A stretch of 64,000 nucleotides of DNA, from contig JAJKFH010002859.1 in the NCBI GenBank assembly GCA_023333565.1, forward strand, positions 434,001-498,000, written 5' to 3'. Origin of the DNA: Puffinus mauretanicus (taxonomy: Eukaryota > Chordata > Aves > Procellariiformes > Procellariidae). The notes under the pieces are model-generated. The model made no database searches and was not told the DNA's origin. It was given only the letters and a program-made list of their open reading frames with translations. Shown piece after piece: positions 49,799-62,990 of this stretch. The stretch's first letter is position 1. The number at the start of each line of letters is the position of its first letter. The position numbers and the translations under genes are program-made.

Positions 49799-50750
49799 CA
49801 GAATCATAGAATCATAGAATCAGTAAGGTTGGAAAAGACCTTTAAGATCATCGAGTCCAACCGTCAATCCAACACACCATGCCCACTACACTATGTCCCT
49901 AAGGGCCTCGTCTACACGTCTTTTAAATACTTCCAGGGATGGTGACTCTACCACTTCCCTGGGCAGCCTGTTCCAAGGCCTGACCACTCTTTCAGTAAAG
50001 AAATTTCTCCTAATGTCCAATCTAAACCTCCCTTGGTGCGACTTGAGGCCATTTCCTCTTGTCCTATCGCTCGTTACTTGGGAGAAGAGACCAACACCCA
50101 CCTCGCTACAGCCTCCTTTCAGGGAGTTGTAGAGCACGATGAGGTCTCCCCTCAGCCTTCTCTTCTCCAGACTAAACAGTCCCAGTTCCCTCAGCCGCTC
50201 CTCATAAGACTTGTGCTCCAGGCCCTTCACCAGCTTCGTTGCCCTTCTCTGGACACGCTCCAGCACCTCAATGTCCTTCTTGTAGTGGGGGCCAGAACTG
50301 AACACAGGATTCGAGGTCGCGGCCTCACCAGTGCCGCGTGCAGAGCAGAATCACCTCCCCTACTCCTGCTGGCCACACTATTCCTAATACAGGCCAGGAT
50401 GCCATTGTTCTTGGCCACCTGGGCACACTGCCGGCTCATGTTCAGCCGGCTGTCACCAGCACCCCAGGTCCTTTTCCTCTGGGCAGCTTTCAGCCACTCT
50501 TCCCCAAGCCTGTAGCGTTGCCTGGGGTTGTTGTGGCCCAAGTGCAGGACCGGCACTTGGCCTTGTTGAACCTCATACAGTTGGCCTCAGCCCATCGATC
50601 CAGCCTGTCCAGGTCCCTCTGCAGAGCCTTCCTACCCTCAGCAGATCAACACTCCCGCCCAACTTGGTGTCATCTGCAAACTTACTGAGGGAGCACTCGA
50701 TCCCCTCATCCAGATCGTCGATAAAGATATTGACCAAGACCGGCCCCAAG
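49799..50750 (-). mobile_element. CR1 LINE, 5'-truncated copy A
   Basis: This is a - strand CR1 non-LTR retrotransposon copy of about 950 bp. Its 3' end is at 49799-49822, with repeated ATAGAATC units (ATTCTATG-type octamers when read on the element strand), the hallmark of CR1 tails. A 3'UTR of about 85 bp precedes the stop codon of the reverse-transcriptase ORF (49888-49886). The coding remnant covers the C-terminal part of ORF2. It begins inside the reverse transcriptase around the [10 protein letters not shown] block (about 50650-50690), continues through VLHLGHNNP (about 50540), and ends with [20 protein letters not shown]. At least one frameshift lies between the 50.3-50.55 kb part and the 49.9-50.3 kb part. 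Similarity stops at 50750, so the copy lacks the 5' region, the endonuclease and the first half of the RT. This is the usual result of incomplete target-primed reverse transcription. Confidence 0.95.
49886..50305 (-). pseudogene. CR1 ORF2 C-terminal fragment (reverse transcriptase tail)
   Basis: A 139-codon open stretch that ends at the natural CR1 stop. It includes the conserved [40 protein letters not shown] and [19 protein letters not shown] blocks typical of the region after the RT domain. Frames upstream (50227-50556) carry the preceding CR1 residues, such as RQCAQVAKNNGILACIRNSV, in another frame, so the ORF is broken. The first methionine is not a natural start. No catalytic activity is expected because most of the RT and all of the endonuclease are absent. 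Confidence 0.9.
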
Positions 50751-53700
50751 AAGAGACAGCGATTTAAACTTAGGCTTCATGTTGGTATTGACCATAGCAG
50801 ACCTGGCAGATCCAAACACTTGATGAACCAGGCCAGGCTGAACGGCAGGTGAGCATCAGTTTTAAGACACAGAACAGTACTGATTTGTGTGTAAACTGGT
50901 TAGAAACAGATCTTTCATGAATCTAATCCATGTACATACTTTCTCTGTTTAGTGCATGCTGCCTTATGTTTAGCTGCATTAAAGAAGAATGCATTCAAAG
51001 TCAAAAATGCTTTCAGTTTTCCTGATGAAGACTGTTAAGGTCTGGTGAAATACAGTACAGAGTTAAAAAAAAAAAAGAAGGCAAAACAAATGCACCCTCC
51101 CCGTGCCCAGTTCAGCACATACCTCTTTATTTTGCTTTCTGGAAAACTTCCTGATCTCTGCACAGTGCTTTGTTTGCTATTCAGGAGAATCGTATCTGCT
51201 CACTGGTTTACCGAGAGCATGTTAGACCCTGCTCAGCCCAGGGAAACTGCATGCGCAAATCCTCGGGGAGCATCATGATGGCAGAACATACTTCCAGACT
51301 GAAAGGACTGAAAAGACAAGCAAATATGAAGTGTATGATATATAATTGATGAAGAAGAAATCTCTAAATGTAACGGTTTCTTTCAATCATAATAGAGTAG
51401 TCGAGGGTGTGTAGGCATTGGAATTAAAGATAGATGCGCTCCATTCGGCAGACCAATATTTATTCTTCACTTTAAGGTAGTAAGCATAAATTTGTATTTT
51501 TACCTAAAATCAAGAAATTTATTTAAATCTCACAAATATTTTTTAAAAAAGAGCAGACCAGATTTCTGGCTTGGGTATCTTTCTTCACTTTTGTAACAGA
51601 AGCAAACTTCTAAAAGATTAGGAACAATTGTTCCAATTTTAAGTAGATTACATCAAAACACCTGGAAAATCTTAAAAGAAAGGAAGGTTGCAAGATGCAG
51701 AACAGAGAAGGATATTAACTGCAGAACATGTGCAAAGCTAGTAAACCTTCACAATGCAAAGAAGGATAATTGTTTTTCCCTGAGGTATTCTGGAATTTGT
51801 TGGGAGCAGGTTGTGATGAAAATTGCAACATATCATCATCCGTCTTGAATCCATAAATCATAGTGTCTAGAAGAGTTATGGATTTGCAAACCTTCCTGTG
51901 GGACCAGAGCTGAAAGATCAGAGAGAGAGTGCTTTTGCAAAGAATGTGCTGCTGTAAGTGGGTGTGGGATTGAAACAAGGCTGCAATGTGCAAGATGTCC
52001 AAACGGTTCTAGATGCCAACTAAATCCCACCTTGGTTTTTTAGCTCGTTCTAATAGTTCTAATAGAGAGAGGTGTGGATTTTTTTTAATTTCACCTGTGC
52101 GTAACAGCCTTTGAAGTGCTCGATGGTGCTCTTGCAGCCCGGCAGTGCACCTCTGCAGGATCCCTGGGTTTCTGTGGTTCAGCTTGGTGGGGAGGGGAGG
52201 AGGAGGGGGTCATCAGCAGAGTTGGAAAAGAGAACAGTCAGGTTTTGTATTTCTTACTCTGGTACAGTCTGCTGCAGTTTGGGAGGTTGTTGGAAGGCTG
52301 GAACATTTGTTGTAAAGTGTGATCTTTCCAGAGAGACAGCATTTATTTAGTGACTTTCTGCATAGGTTTCATTACTTGTGTGATATGACCGTCAGTGGCA
52401 TACGGCCAGCAAAAAACTCCTTTTTATATTGTGCTGTGTTTGTTCAAGACATTGAGGTCGTTCTGCCTAAGATGAAACTATTTCTTCAGTGAGTGTCCTC
52501 ACTAGATAAAAGTCTTCAGACTTCACTTTCTGGTGAAGAAAGTACTTAACGCTCCTTCTAAAAGTAGAAGCCGTAGTATCTGAGGCTGTTTCATAATACA
52601 GATTCCTCATGTATTTGGAGAAAGTTGCTGGACATAATGTGTTGCATAATGGTACTCAGTAATGTGCAACTTTTGCGATGAACATGGGGATTGAGTTAAC
52701 TGATGTTAATGCAGTGCTTTTCCAAAGACAATTTAGTAAAGGACAGTGGTTATTAAGTTTTGGGGGAAAACAATGAGGAATTCCCAGTTTTGAACTTGGA
52801 AAGGAAGTGTGCCATGTCTGTCTGTCTCAGCACTGTGTGGATCTGGGGTGGAGTTTCTTACTATTTCTTCCCTATTTTACCTCATGATATTGCTGGAATA
52901 TCGCAGGGCTAACTTGGTACCTACATGTGTGGCCATGATACGGCAAAAGCAGTGGTTAACTGAAGTGCTAAGCATGCTTCTCTGTGAAATTGATTACCAA
53001 AACAATTATTCCCAATCGGTATTTAGTTTCAAGTTTGCTACACTTGTTTCTTGTCGGAGGAAAGTCTATGTAAACACAAAAGCTTCTGTTTTTTCTCATT
53101 GTAACATGAACCATATTATTCCATCACATATAATATGCTATTTTATATACTAAAACCATATTATTTCTTTCTATAAACTGCTTAGCTTTTATTTTTAACC
53201 ATCAAACCAAAAAGGCCTTTGCTTATGCAAACACACCAAAGTGAGCGAGATGAAGTCAGTTAATGCAGCTTGAGTGTTACTGTGGACAGTAAGTACACAT
53301 GTGGCCGCAATGACTTTGTTCACTACTGTTGCAGGGCAATACCGCGGTAATAGCCGAGGCTGGAATTTCCAAGTTAGGGATCATGATCCTTTGGGACTTC
53401 AATTAGTCATGTTGGCAAAAAGGAAGTTTTGATGTCTTCTGTGGAAAGTAGCAGCAGTGAGACCTGATACAGGCTCTATAATAAAGTATGTAAGTGCTTA
53501 CTAGCTTTGTTGTGGTAGGGAGCAAAAGTTTGTTTTTTCAAGCATGGTATTTCCAGTGGTTTTTTCCAAGTGTCATTCAGCTAGCAAACACAATGATTAA
53601 CTGGGCACGTATCAAATGGTGTAGCTTTCCAATGACATTTTCTTCCAACAGCGATAGAATGGGATTTTTTTTGTGCTTAGAAGTGGATATTAATATAACT

Positions 53701-54925
53701 GCAAAAAGATTGTATCACAGGCAATACTTACTCATTTATTAAGATTTTTTTTTTACTGTGATGTTTCTTACTATCTGTGCCATACATCCAATGTAGTTGC
53801 TTTTGCTTCTTCATTTTATGTTACTGTAGATAAAATATAAGCCCATATCACTTTGCTTTTCTTTGTATTCATCTTATTTACCAAAGTAATAAATTATTTT
53901 TTAAGTCAGGGGTACTTTCTGTTTTGAAGGCTCTGAAGACATGTACAAATAGAAATGTTAGAGCATTCTTTCAGAGAGAAGGCTGGTCATTAATCTCTTT
54001 TTCCTTTCATCTCTGTCACTATACATTTGTATTAAAATAGATGTACTTAGACTGTATCAGGAGAATAAGAAACTGCATGTAAGATCTGCTTTCATTTTGC
54101 ATGGGTTGAAAGGTTAAAGGAAAATGTCCCCTATGCTTCCAAATGTTCTTTGTCTAAAGGATGTCTGGTGAGGCCTGGTTTTTGTGGTACTTCTCTTAGT
54201 TTATAGAAAATATTTCATTGCACAAGTGGCTGCTGCCTGGAAATGCCACCTGCTTACTTTGGATCTTTCCACTGCAGGGAAGAGCTTGCTCTCTGGAGGA
54301 AGGACTGGTCAGTAGCTCTGGCCACAGTGTGCTGGACCATTCTGCAAAACAGTCATACTCTGTCCCTCCTTGTGTCCCAAGGTATCTTGGATATTTTTCT
54401 GTATTGTGGCACAATTTTAGGAAGGGTGGGCAATGACTTCCCAGTGCTGCCCAAAGTCTAGGAGGTAGAGCAGTGTCTTACCAGGCTGGAGACGTGGCTT
54501 TGAGCCTGCTGAGAAGGGAGGAGAATATGAACCCGATTCTCTCGTCTTCTGCTCTAGCTTCTAACGATGAGCGTGAAGGTAATGAAAGGCTAAGTATTAT
54601 GACTTTCTGGATACCTACTTTAATTGCCTTGTGTTTCAGTCTAGAAAGTTGCTAAAATGGGCCACCATATTCCATTTGATTACCAAAGAAACAAACTAAT
54701 TACCCATACACATCTGTGCATACGCAGATATTGGTATATATCTATGTATATATATGGCCATGTAATTTGCCTTGTGATTCTTCTCTCAAGCTCAGTCACC
54801 AGTTAACCTGGGCCTGATCTTTAGACAGGCAAAAAACTCTTCTGTCTATGTTCTTTAAGCAGGCTTTCTGGGGGGTTTATTATATCAATTGAATGCAAAA
54901 AGTTGCATAAATTTTAAAATGCCAT
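50751..54925. other. noncoding DNA between CR1 copy A and LTR copy 2
   Basis: No supported exon. Several AT-rich simple tracts occur, for example an A12 run at 51065-51076. The frames at 52111-52350 and 52809-53153 have no family resemblance. No retroviral PBS, gag, pol, env or polypurine tract was seen, which argues against this being the interior of a provirus. Confidence 0.6.
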
Positions 54926-55457
54926 TGTCATTGTTTCGGCTGGGATAGAGTTAATTTTCTTCCTAGTAGCTGGTATGTGCTGTGTTTTGGATTTAGTATG
55001 AGAATAATGCTGATAACACACTGATGTTTTAGTTGTTGCTAAGTAGTGCTTATAGTCAAGGACTTTTCAGCTTCCCATGCTCTGGCAGGTGCACAAGAAG
55101 CTGGGAGGGAGCGTAGCCAGGACAGCTTAAGCCAACTGGCCGTGGGGTATTCCATACCATATGATGTCATGCTCAATATATATGCTGGGAGGAGTTGGTC
55201 TGGGGATGGTGACTCCTGCTCGGGGAGTGGCTGGGCATCGGTCAGTGGGTGGTGAGCAATCGTGCATCACTTGTTTTGCATATTTGTTTATCATTATTAG
55301 TATTTTCCCTTCCCTTTCTCTTCTATTAAACTGTCTTTATCTCAACCCACGAATTTTACTTTTTTTTTTTCCCCGATTCTCTCCCCCATCCCACTGGAGG
55401 GGGGAGTGAGCGAATGGCTGTGTGGTGTTTAGCTGCCTGCCGGGTTAAACCACAACA
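54926..55457 (+). mobile_element. solo LTR of an avian endogenous retrovirus, copy 2
   Basis: A 532-bp copy of the same LTR family as the element at 46473-47025, in the same orientation. It starts tgtcattgtttcggctggg and ends ttaaaccacaaca. It keeps the block tgggatagagttaattttct, the CRE-like tgatgtca and TATA-type motifs, an ATTAAA polyadenylation-type signal at 55325-55330 and the block ttatctcaaccca. By eye it is roughly four-fifths identical to copy 1, with several small indels, including loss of part of the TTA repeat. Flanks gccat and cccac match at only three of five bases, so the target duplication is decayed or absent. No internal retroviral sequence adjoins it. Open frames inside it (55046-55409) are incidental. 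Confidence 0.85.
55325..55330 (+). terminator. LTR polyadenylation-type signal, copy 2
   Basis: ATTAAA hexamer in the expected R-region position of the LTR, upstream of the ttatctcaaccca block. In copy 1 the same position has decayed to a non-canonical sequence. Confidence 0.45.
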
Positions 55458-58400
55458 CCCACGTATGCTGAAATACTTACCCACAAACTTGCCCTTCTTT
55501 GCTCACTTTTGTTCTTATTCAGTTTTGGGGGGTGGAGCATATGAGATGCTTTGTTAAAATTCTGCTTATTTAGGCTGCTTTCATTTAACCTTCCAATGGG
55601 CAGCAAACTGACTGCTTCCTGCCTGTGTCCCCACGCACATCCTTTGAAAAAGTTAATGAGAGGCATGATAAATTGGGGAGGGGAAGGCAATCTACAATTT
55701 CCAAGAACGCAAAAGCTTTCCTTTTACCAAAAACAATGTTAAAGTTTCTTATGTTTCAGCCCCTTTCAGTACCCCTCAAACAGTGGTGCACTGGTAGATT
55801 TAAAAGCTTGGTTTTTAACTCAGCAATTTGGTGTTTAGCTTAAGTAGGTCAAAGTGGGTAAAAGCTAGACTGTCTCAGTCAGAGGTGGGTAAACTCTATT
55901 TGCTTGCATTCAGCATTGACTGAGAATGACATGAACCATTCCTAATTTGCTTAGGCCAATAACATGGTGAAGCAGATTATGTTCCAGAAGAGATTTCAAC
56001 ACACTTTGTTTTTTAATGGACCAGATTTTACTTCATTTGAAAGATACATTGTATTGAGCATAGCATGGAAATTAAGCTCCCCAGTTCTACATAACAGTCT
56101 GCAGCTGCATTCAGAAATCCGGTCAGTTTATAAGTACTAATGATTAAAATTTACTGAGACGGTGAGCTCAGCATTGCTCTTATCTATATTTTTATTAGAA
56201 AGACTTAAAAATGACAGCATTGTCATTAAACATTGTTGTTTTTTTTTTTTAAATCTGCATATATTTAGACAGAATTTGCAAGAATATCCATTGCATTAAT
56301 AATGCAAATCTTAATTACTTGGTAGAAAATTGATGTTACCCCTCCAAGCTACATTATTGCACAGCCTTTCTCCAGAGTAAGATTATTTGGATAACAGTCT
56401 CCTGAGGATCTCAGGTTTTGCGTTGTGTCAAATTTTTTGCAGCTATATGGCTTACAAACTCATTTTTTTGCACAGCAAGGGTGAATAATAATCTTGACTG
56501 GCTTATTAGTAATCCTGTTTAGACACCTGTACAAATCTTATTGTTTGGAAGAGTGATTTGGCTTATGTGTATTAATAAGGCTGGAAATACATTTCTTAAC
56601 TATTATACATTGACGAACGTTTCAGTCTCCCTCTCCTTTTCTCATTAAAAGTATAAGAAACATGTCTGCGTATAAATTAACTGAGCATAAGAACCATGAA
56701 AACCTTGATGGTATTTTCAGAATTTTTTACTCTGAATTTTCTTATGGCATTCTCAACTCAAAAATATAAAAATCTTTGAGAAATATTAGAAATAAGCTAT
56801 ATTCTGACATTGTTAATGGCTCTCTTTAAGGTGTCTAACAGAGTAGCGTCTTGGAGCTTCTGTTATTAGTCTAAAAATACTTAATAGTGAAAGTGCAAGG
56901 ATAAAATTTCTTGAAAATAAAGCTTATACATGTTTTTGCATCACTTTTTTTTGCATGTTTGCCTGCCAACCTTTAATCTTTTTGTTTTTAAAAGCTGATG
57001 TATTCTTCAATTGTCATTATTCCTAAGTGAATATGACACTATAAAGTGATATCAGATGTTTGAAACCAACAGCAATATTATTTCTGTTTGCAATATCGTT
57101 ACAATCAATGCCCATTAGCAGAATTTCACCCAGTTCTTGGATGGCAAAGTGGCATTTAGTGACGGCATGAGTATACAGTTGGGAGTATTACCCTGCAGAC
57201 TGGAAATGGACCTCCTTGGGTTGTGAATGTATGTCAGTTCATTGAAAAATTTCTGATTAACTTTGAAAAAAGCTTTCTGTTGGGAAATACCCCATAGTAT
57301 CCCCAAAGACTGGAATGAAGTCAAACCTGAATTGGTTGAATTTCCTGCAGAACACACAGACCATGTTTCTACCAGCTCCATGGACTTACTCTTGAGCAGT
57401 TGATTGCATAGTTAACTTCGTGTTCAGTCCAGTCCTTTCTGTTTGCAAAGAAAACCCCAAAACAGGTTATTATTTACCTCATTTGTGATTCAAAATGTCA
57501 TGTCAAAAATAATTATAAATAAAAACCATTGTAGTATATTTCTGCAGCCCAATTATTCATGGTTTTGAGATTTATATTTCAGAATATCATTAATTTCTGA
57601 TGAAATGTAGGGTATTCATTATGTCCTCGTTATATGTAAATAATTCTAAGAATGTTGGGTTTTCCATGGAAACAGATTTTTTGAAGTTTAAAGTTCATTT
57701 TCTTTTAATATCTACAAATGTGTAACGTTAATTTTCATGTGAACACTCTCACCAAATGCATTTTCTGATAATCATTGCTCAGTCTTTATTTCACAACTGC
57801 CTCCAAAGGAATACACAGCTGTTATCTGTTCATTATGAGAATCCAGAAGAATACAGTAATTTGCTATACTTTTAGAAGGGGTGTGCAGTGTGGTGTTCAA
57901 AAATCTATTTATCTTGCTTATCTTCTTTATATATGCGCAGAGGAACCACAGCTAGCTTTATCTAAATTTATTGTGCCTCATTCGTTCTTGCTATATTTAT
58001 CCTCACAACAACTCTTCCAAGTTGTCAGTGGTTGTAATGTTTTGAGGTGCTGGATGGGGAGGCAGAGTGATTGGCCTGGGGTCATACTGGAAGGATATCT
58101 GCTTCAGTCTTCCACCTCCTCAGCTGCCATCCCCACCACTGCAACTGCGCTTGGGATTAACACGGCAGGAATTTGCTCGGAGGAAAGCAAGAGCCTTGGT
58201 AGCAACACTTTCCTGTGCATGGAGCTCAAAGACAAGATGGTTTCCAGTACACTGCCCTGTATCTCTAATAGCAAAAACAAGGGATAGGTGATGAACTTTA
58301 GGTGACAGAATGAGCTTTTGCTAATGATCTAAATGAGGCTTTTGAAAAAAGGTCCCTGTGCTGGCCTTCCAAGTTCACTTCACTGGCAACACAATTAGCA

Positions 58401-60310
58401 CAATACTGAGCTGGGTCAAAAATTCAATACAAATGCAAAAAATATGGTAATGATGCACTACTACAGGAAAAGAAAGTAGAAAAAAAAAATCTGTGTTTGA
58501 GAAATTCTATTTTAAAGAAGCCATAAATATCTGCAGTTTATTTTTGGTGTGGTGGAAACTTTTCTCCCGTTTGTCTGTCTCATTTTTAAAAGCACCAGAC
58601 ACATTATATCATTGAACTGAGGTAATATGAGATAATCATGATTTTCCTACTAGTGATTTAATGAAACTTTCGCTGGCAAAATGTCAAATCTCCATTTAAC
58701 ATGAACTACTGAAATATGTAAAGCTTAGAAATTTAAAACTACAAAGAATTCTTATTAGGAGAATATTGATTTAACCTAATTCAGTTTAATTCCTTTGTAA
58801 TATTTTAAAACTTAAAAGTGATGAGTTTAGAAGAGTGCAAAGTATTGCTCAGCAGTAAAAATACCAATTCTTTTAAGGTGGACCTACTAATGTTACTTAC
58901 TGTTTATGACCTTAAGCTTCTGCTTCACTATGCTGTGTTCATAGGGCTTTTGTTTTTTATTTTAATGCTATAGATTTTCAGAGCACAAGAGTATATTATG
59001 ACAGACTTTATTTTTATCAAGGCAATAAAAGAAAATTATGTGGTAAAAAGCTGTTTAACGCTGTTATAGTCAGGGAACTAATAGCGAGAGAAATGATGTG
59101 ACTGGATGACTAAACTGTTCCAAATAAAATTATGCTCCAACTTCTCTGCAATGTGGAAAGATACAACTTGTGAAGGCTTGAATTTGGACTTGTACAAGCA
59201 TGGTCTGTTTCAATGTCCTCAGCTGAGTTTTCCTGAGTTTTAGTGAGATCACGATCAGACTTCAGAACTTTCCTTTGGCTTAAATATGGGAAGGGTGTTA
59301 ACTTACAAAGGCCAGCAATTAATACATTAGTAAGTAAACGCTGACAAATAAGCATAATTTTTTCAATAACTGATTAGAAATGGGGGGGAAAGTCAGATGT
59401 ATGTTTTGTTTGCACATCTTAAACTTGTTGTGTTTGTTTTATTAATCATGGAAATGCACATTTAGATGAGCAGATGGGGTACCACTGGGTAGGCAAAAGT
59501 ATCCTCACAGAGCAATGGGAAACACTGTTTCCTGGAGTATCTGTTCTGTTTACTGATCAAACCTGTACCATTCAGACTTAAAGATTTTTAAATACTTGAA
59601 TTTGCTACTTTAGAAAATGAACAAATTGGATTAGTTTAAAAGATTTGATGGTAAACTGGACATCACTACACAACTGGGGACATCCAATAGTTTTAGAACT
59701 TGGAAATATATTAAACCTTCAATTTTTCATGTATTAAGTATATTGTGCATAGATAGATGAGATACGTCGTTCTATGCCCAATTATGGAAATTTGCATCCA
59801 GGTCTATTAGATGGCTTTGGAAAATATTGACTATCAAATGAGAAAGTATGACATGAAATGTGGCTTTACAGAACTGTTAAGTACTTAGTTAATATTCCTT
59901 CCATTTCTGTTTGAGCAGAGCCCCAAAGCTGGCTCTACCGAGGATGCCGGCTGTGTAGCAAACCTGTTTATCTCAGCCCCCTGTTTTGGTTCCCCTCTGC
60001 AAATGAGCGGACTCTCCTTTTCATCCCCTGCAGGAACTGCAGAACGAACAGCCAGCGTCTCCCAAAGACGGTACCCAAATAAGCTCAGCAACCTGCGGTG
60101 CTGAGCTAGATTTGAAAATGTGTTTAAGCATATTCTACGGAGATTTTTGGCTTTGTGGAGAGATCTCTGTAACAGATGTGTCAGGGCCTCAGCAGCTCAG
60201 AACTGCCATTTGCAGTTTGACACAGTGCATTTTCAGCTGAGATTCTCTTGAGGGAGGACTTTGGTTTTAAATTGGTGCCTTTAGATCATCTGGAAGAAAA
60301 TGGCCATTTT

Positions 60311-60339
60311 CTACTTCTTTTTTTTCTTCTTCTTCTTTT
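60311..60339 (+). repeat. polypyrimidine (TTC)n-like tract
   Basis: T-run followed by repeated TTC units. Simple sequence. Confidence 0.8.
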
Positions 60340-61640
60340 AGAAAAATAGATTTCATCCAAACACTATAATTCAATTTTTACATAGATGAATCTCCCTCTC
60401 TGGAGAAGACCTGAAGGCAGAGAATTACCTGCAGAAATCACTTTGAGGTCAAAGTCCTGGAACTACGCTTACCTTTTCCATAAGTGAAAATATATAACGT
60501 CCCACTGGGCATCCTGATAGCCTGAGGAGGTATAGATAAATTAATTGCTCAATAGCAATAGGCACAGAGCTTCGCTCCTTGCATTATGCCTCTGGTAGTC
60601 ATATGCACCTACATTTGCAATTTGGGAGAACTGAGAAGAGCCAGAGTTTGAATTTTTTTTAGTGCTTGCCAGATGGCCATGCTAACGATAGCTTTTTCAT
60701 GTTACATAGGCCAATAGCTACCTGCCTCAATAGCTACCCTTGCAACACAGCTCCACATCAGACCTTGTTCTTTTACTTAGGTATAGATAGATGAAATAGT
60801 GTGTGATAGTTCCTCTAGAGCTACTTCTCCTTTGTAGGCTAATCTCTGCTAAACCAGAAGAATAGTTTGGCCAGTAGTTTGCAGTTAGAGACAAGAAGGA
60901 ATATGAAACAGTACCTCTATATCAAATCTTCCACAATCTCTGCCCAGGTACAACTGCATCAGTCCATTCACTCTGCCAGTAGTGTTGAAGGATCACATCA
61001 TTTATACATAAAGCTTTGTCAGTGTGTGTGCAACTTAGTAGATAAAAATGCATTAAAAATGGACTCACCCTGAAAAGTATTAGTCTTTTACTTACAATTG
61101 GATCCATAAAATGTATTCCAACTAAAAACTGTCAAGACTCTTTCCAGAAAAATCCCCAAACCCGAGCTTATTGCATCAGGCTAAACCTTAAACATCAAAA
61201 CAATTAAAATGTTGTCTGCAAGTAAAATGTACTGTAGCCAATAAAAATTTCTATATATAGCCCTCACTTGGAAGTGGTGAGCTCTCTCTAATAAATTAAG
61301 AATCCTGTGGTTAATGTATTACATTTTCTTCTCCACGGACTTAAAATACGGATAGCCCAGTGATTTCAATTAGGTTTGTACCTGCTTCTTGCAAAGCTAA
61401 ATTTGACCAGAGTCTGGCTTGCCATTTATTTTTCTTTCATCTTACAGTAAACAACTATGTTCAAAGATTGAAAAAGTAATTGTACTTCTTTTTCTCTTTG
61501 CTACAGCAAAGGAGTGAGGAAGTTGACAGAAATTGTAGAGCTATTGTGTTAGAGGGCTTCCAGCTTCAAGGTTTCTGGACTCTGTTCTGAACACTGTAAA
61601 GTAGGGGAGACCAGAAAGCAAGTGATGCAGTGCTTGGAGA

Positions 61641-61660
61641 AAACCAAACCAAACCAAACC
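61641..61660 (+). repeat. (AAACC)4 microsatellite
   Basis: Four perfect copies of the pentamer aaacc. Confidence 0.9.
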
Positions 61661-62990
61661 CCTCTCTTACTTGGCTTAGCGCGTCTCAGTGACTGTCTTG
61701 AGCTGCTGAGTCACTCATTGATGCTGTGCTTCACAGGGTGCTGCCTAATATGCCCAATGTAAACATTTTGCTCTGCATTCAGCTGCAGAGTCTTTATTTG
61801 GGAGACTTGTTTGAAGGCATCCTCTTCCTTATCCCTAGTGATTATCTTTCAAAATGCACAAGGTTTTTTTCTTCTCTGCCACAAATATTTTTAAGCCAGT
61901 TCCATTGCAGAGGATACTCTTCTCTCCTTAAATCCTTTATGCAAAAGCTTTTGTATGTTTGAGAAAGAGGTTTAGTTTGATATAAAAAATGTTCAGCCTT
62001 CCTGAAAAATTATTTTAGCAGTTCACAGCCTATCAAGGGATGGCTGCACAGAAGATACTCTGTTTTCCTTCTTCTCCATTTTGGGGAGACCTGCATCACA
62101 CTCCTATTGTGTTGTAAAGTAATAGAGGTAGTTTGTTTTCCTCCATACAGGAAAAAAAACCCAAAAACACAGTGATGGGAAGATGGGAGGAAATGTCAAA
62201 ATACAAATTTGTGTATGAAATAATAGCATCTTCTCTCCCAGTTTGATTTCAAATAGAACCACCTGCTGGTAGCTCAGATTGTATCCTAAATCACTTTGCT
62301 TTTCGTACATAAAAATGACAAGAATTAATATATTCATTCTTGTATGTTCTTAAAAAGTTTTTTAGTGAGAATAGTGAGGTTCTCAGAATTTGAAAAAGAT
62401 TTTCTTATAACCATGATAAGGTGTAAGGATATCTAATCTAAGTCAGCTGACTTTCAAGACTAGAGGATGGTTGATAGCAGCCTACGATTAACACTGCGTT
62501 ATTGCTTTTTTTTTTTTTTGAAACGTGCTAGTGAGATTATTTTTTAAGATGTTTCATCACTTTCTGAGAATCCTTTACAGCTGAAAGCCTGGGATTCAGT
62601 GTGCTTTTTTTTTTTTTAAGTAAGTTGAAGAATAAAAAATATAGCTCTATGTGTTATACACAGTTGACAATGATAGATTGTAGTGTGGCACACAGGAAGA
62701 ATTTCTTATTGGGAGCTCTTATGAGTCACTCTGACTGCATCTCTGGTGAGTGACTGGCACCAGGTGGATTCCGCAGGACAGGAGAGGGCTTGGGGTACTT
62801 TCAGCATTCACCTTTTGTCAGACAGTTTGCAGCTAGTAATATAGCCAGTGCTAATATAAATTTCGTGGGCTATATTAGATCTGGGGATTACCATTTGGGT
62901 TTGTTTCATGTTACATTAAACACTACATAAAAGTGCAACAGCACTATTCAGTGAGTTGTATGACATATTGCCATTGTAGTTCATTTGAGG

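Larger units (their letters stand above)
55458..62985. other. AT-rich noncoding DNA, nothing recognised
   Basis: About 7.5 kb without supported exons. The longest frame (57775-58287, 170 codons) has no recognisable domain, no splice context and unremarkable composition, and is taken as chance. It contains pyrimidine tracts at 60311-60339 and T-runs near 62505-62519 and 62606-62618, plus a pentanucleotide repeat at 61641-61660. Confidence 0.55.

Noticed and set aside
50033..50688. Open frames of 116 and 160 codons on the + strand through CR1 copy A
   Set aside because: They are antisense to the CR1 reverse-transcriptase remnant.
47026..54925. Interior of a full provirus between the two LTRs
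   Set aside because: No primer-binding site after the first LTR, no polypurine tract before the second, no gag, pol or env similarity, and each LTR has its own flanking sequence.
55046..55409. Open frames in the second LTR
   Set aside because: Same reason: LTR sequence without coding function.
57775..58287. 170-codon open frame on the + strand, the longest in the window
   Set aside because: No domain, signal sequence or splice context that I recognise. One frame of this length is expected by chance in 64 kb, and an overlapping frame is open too.
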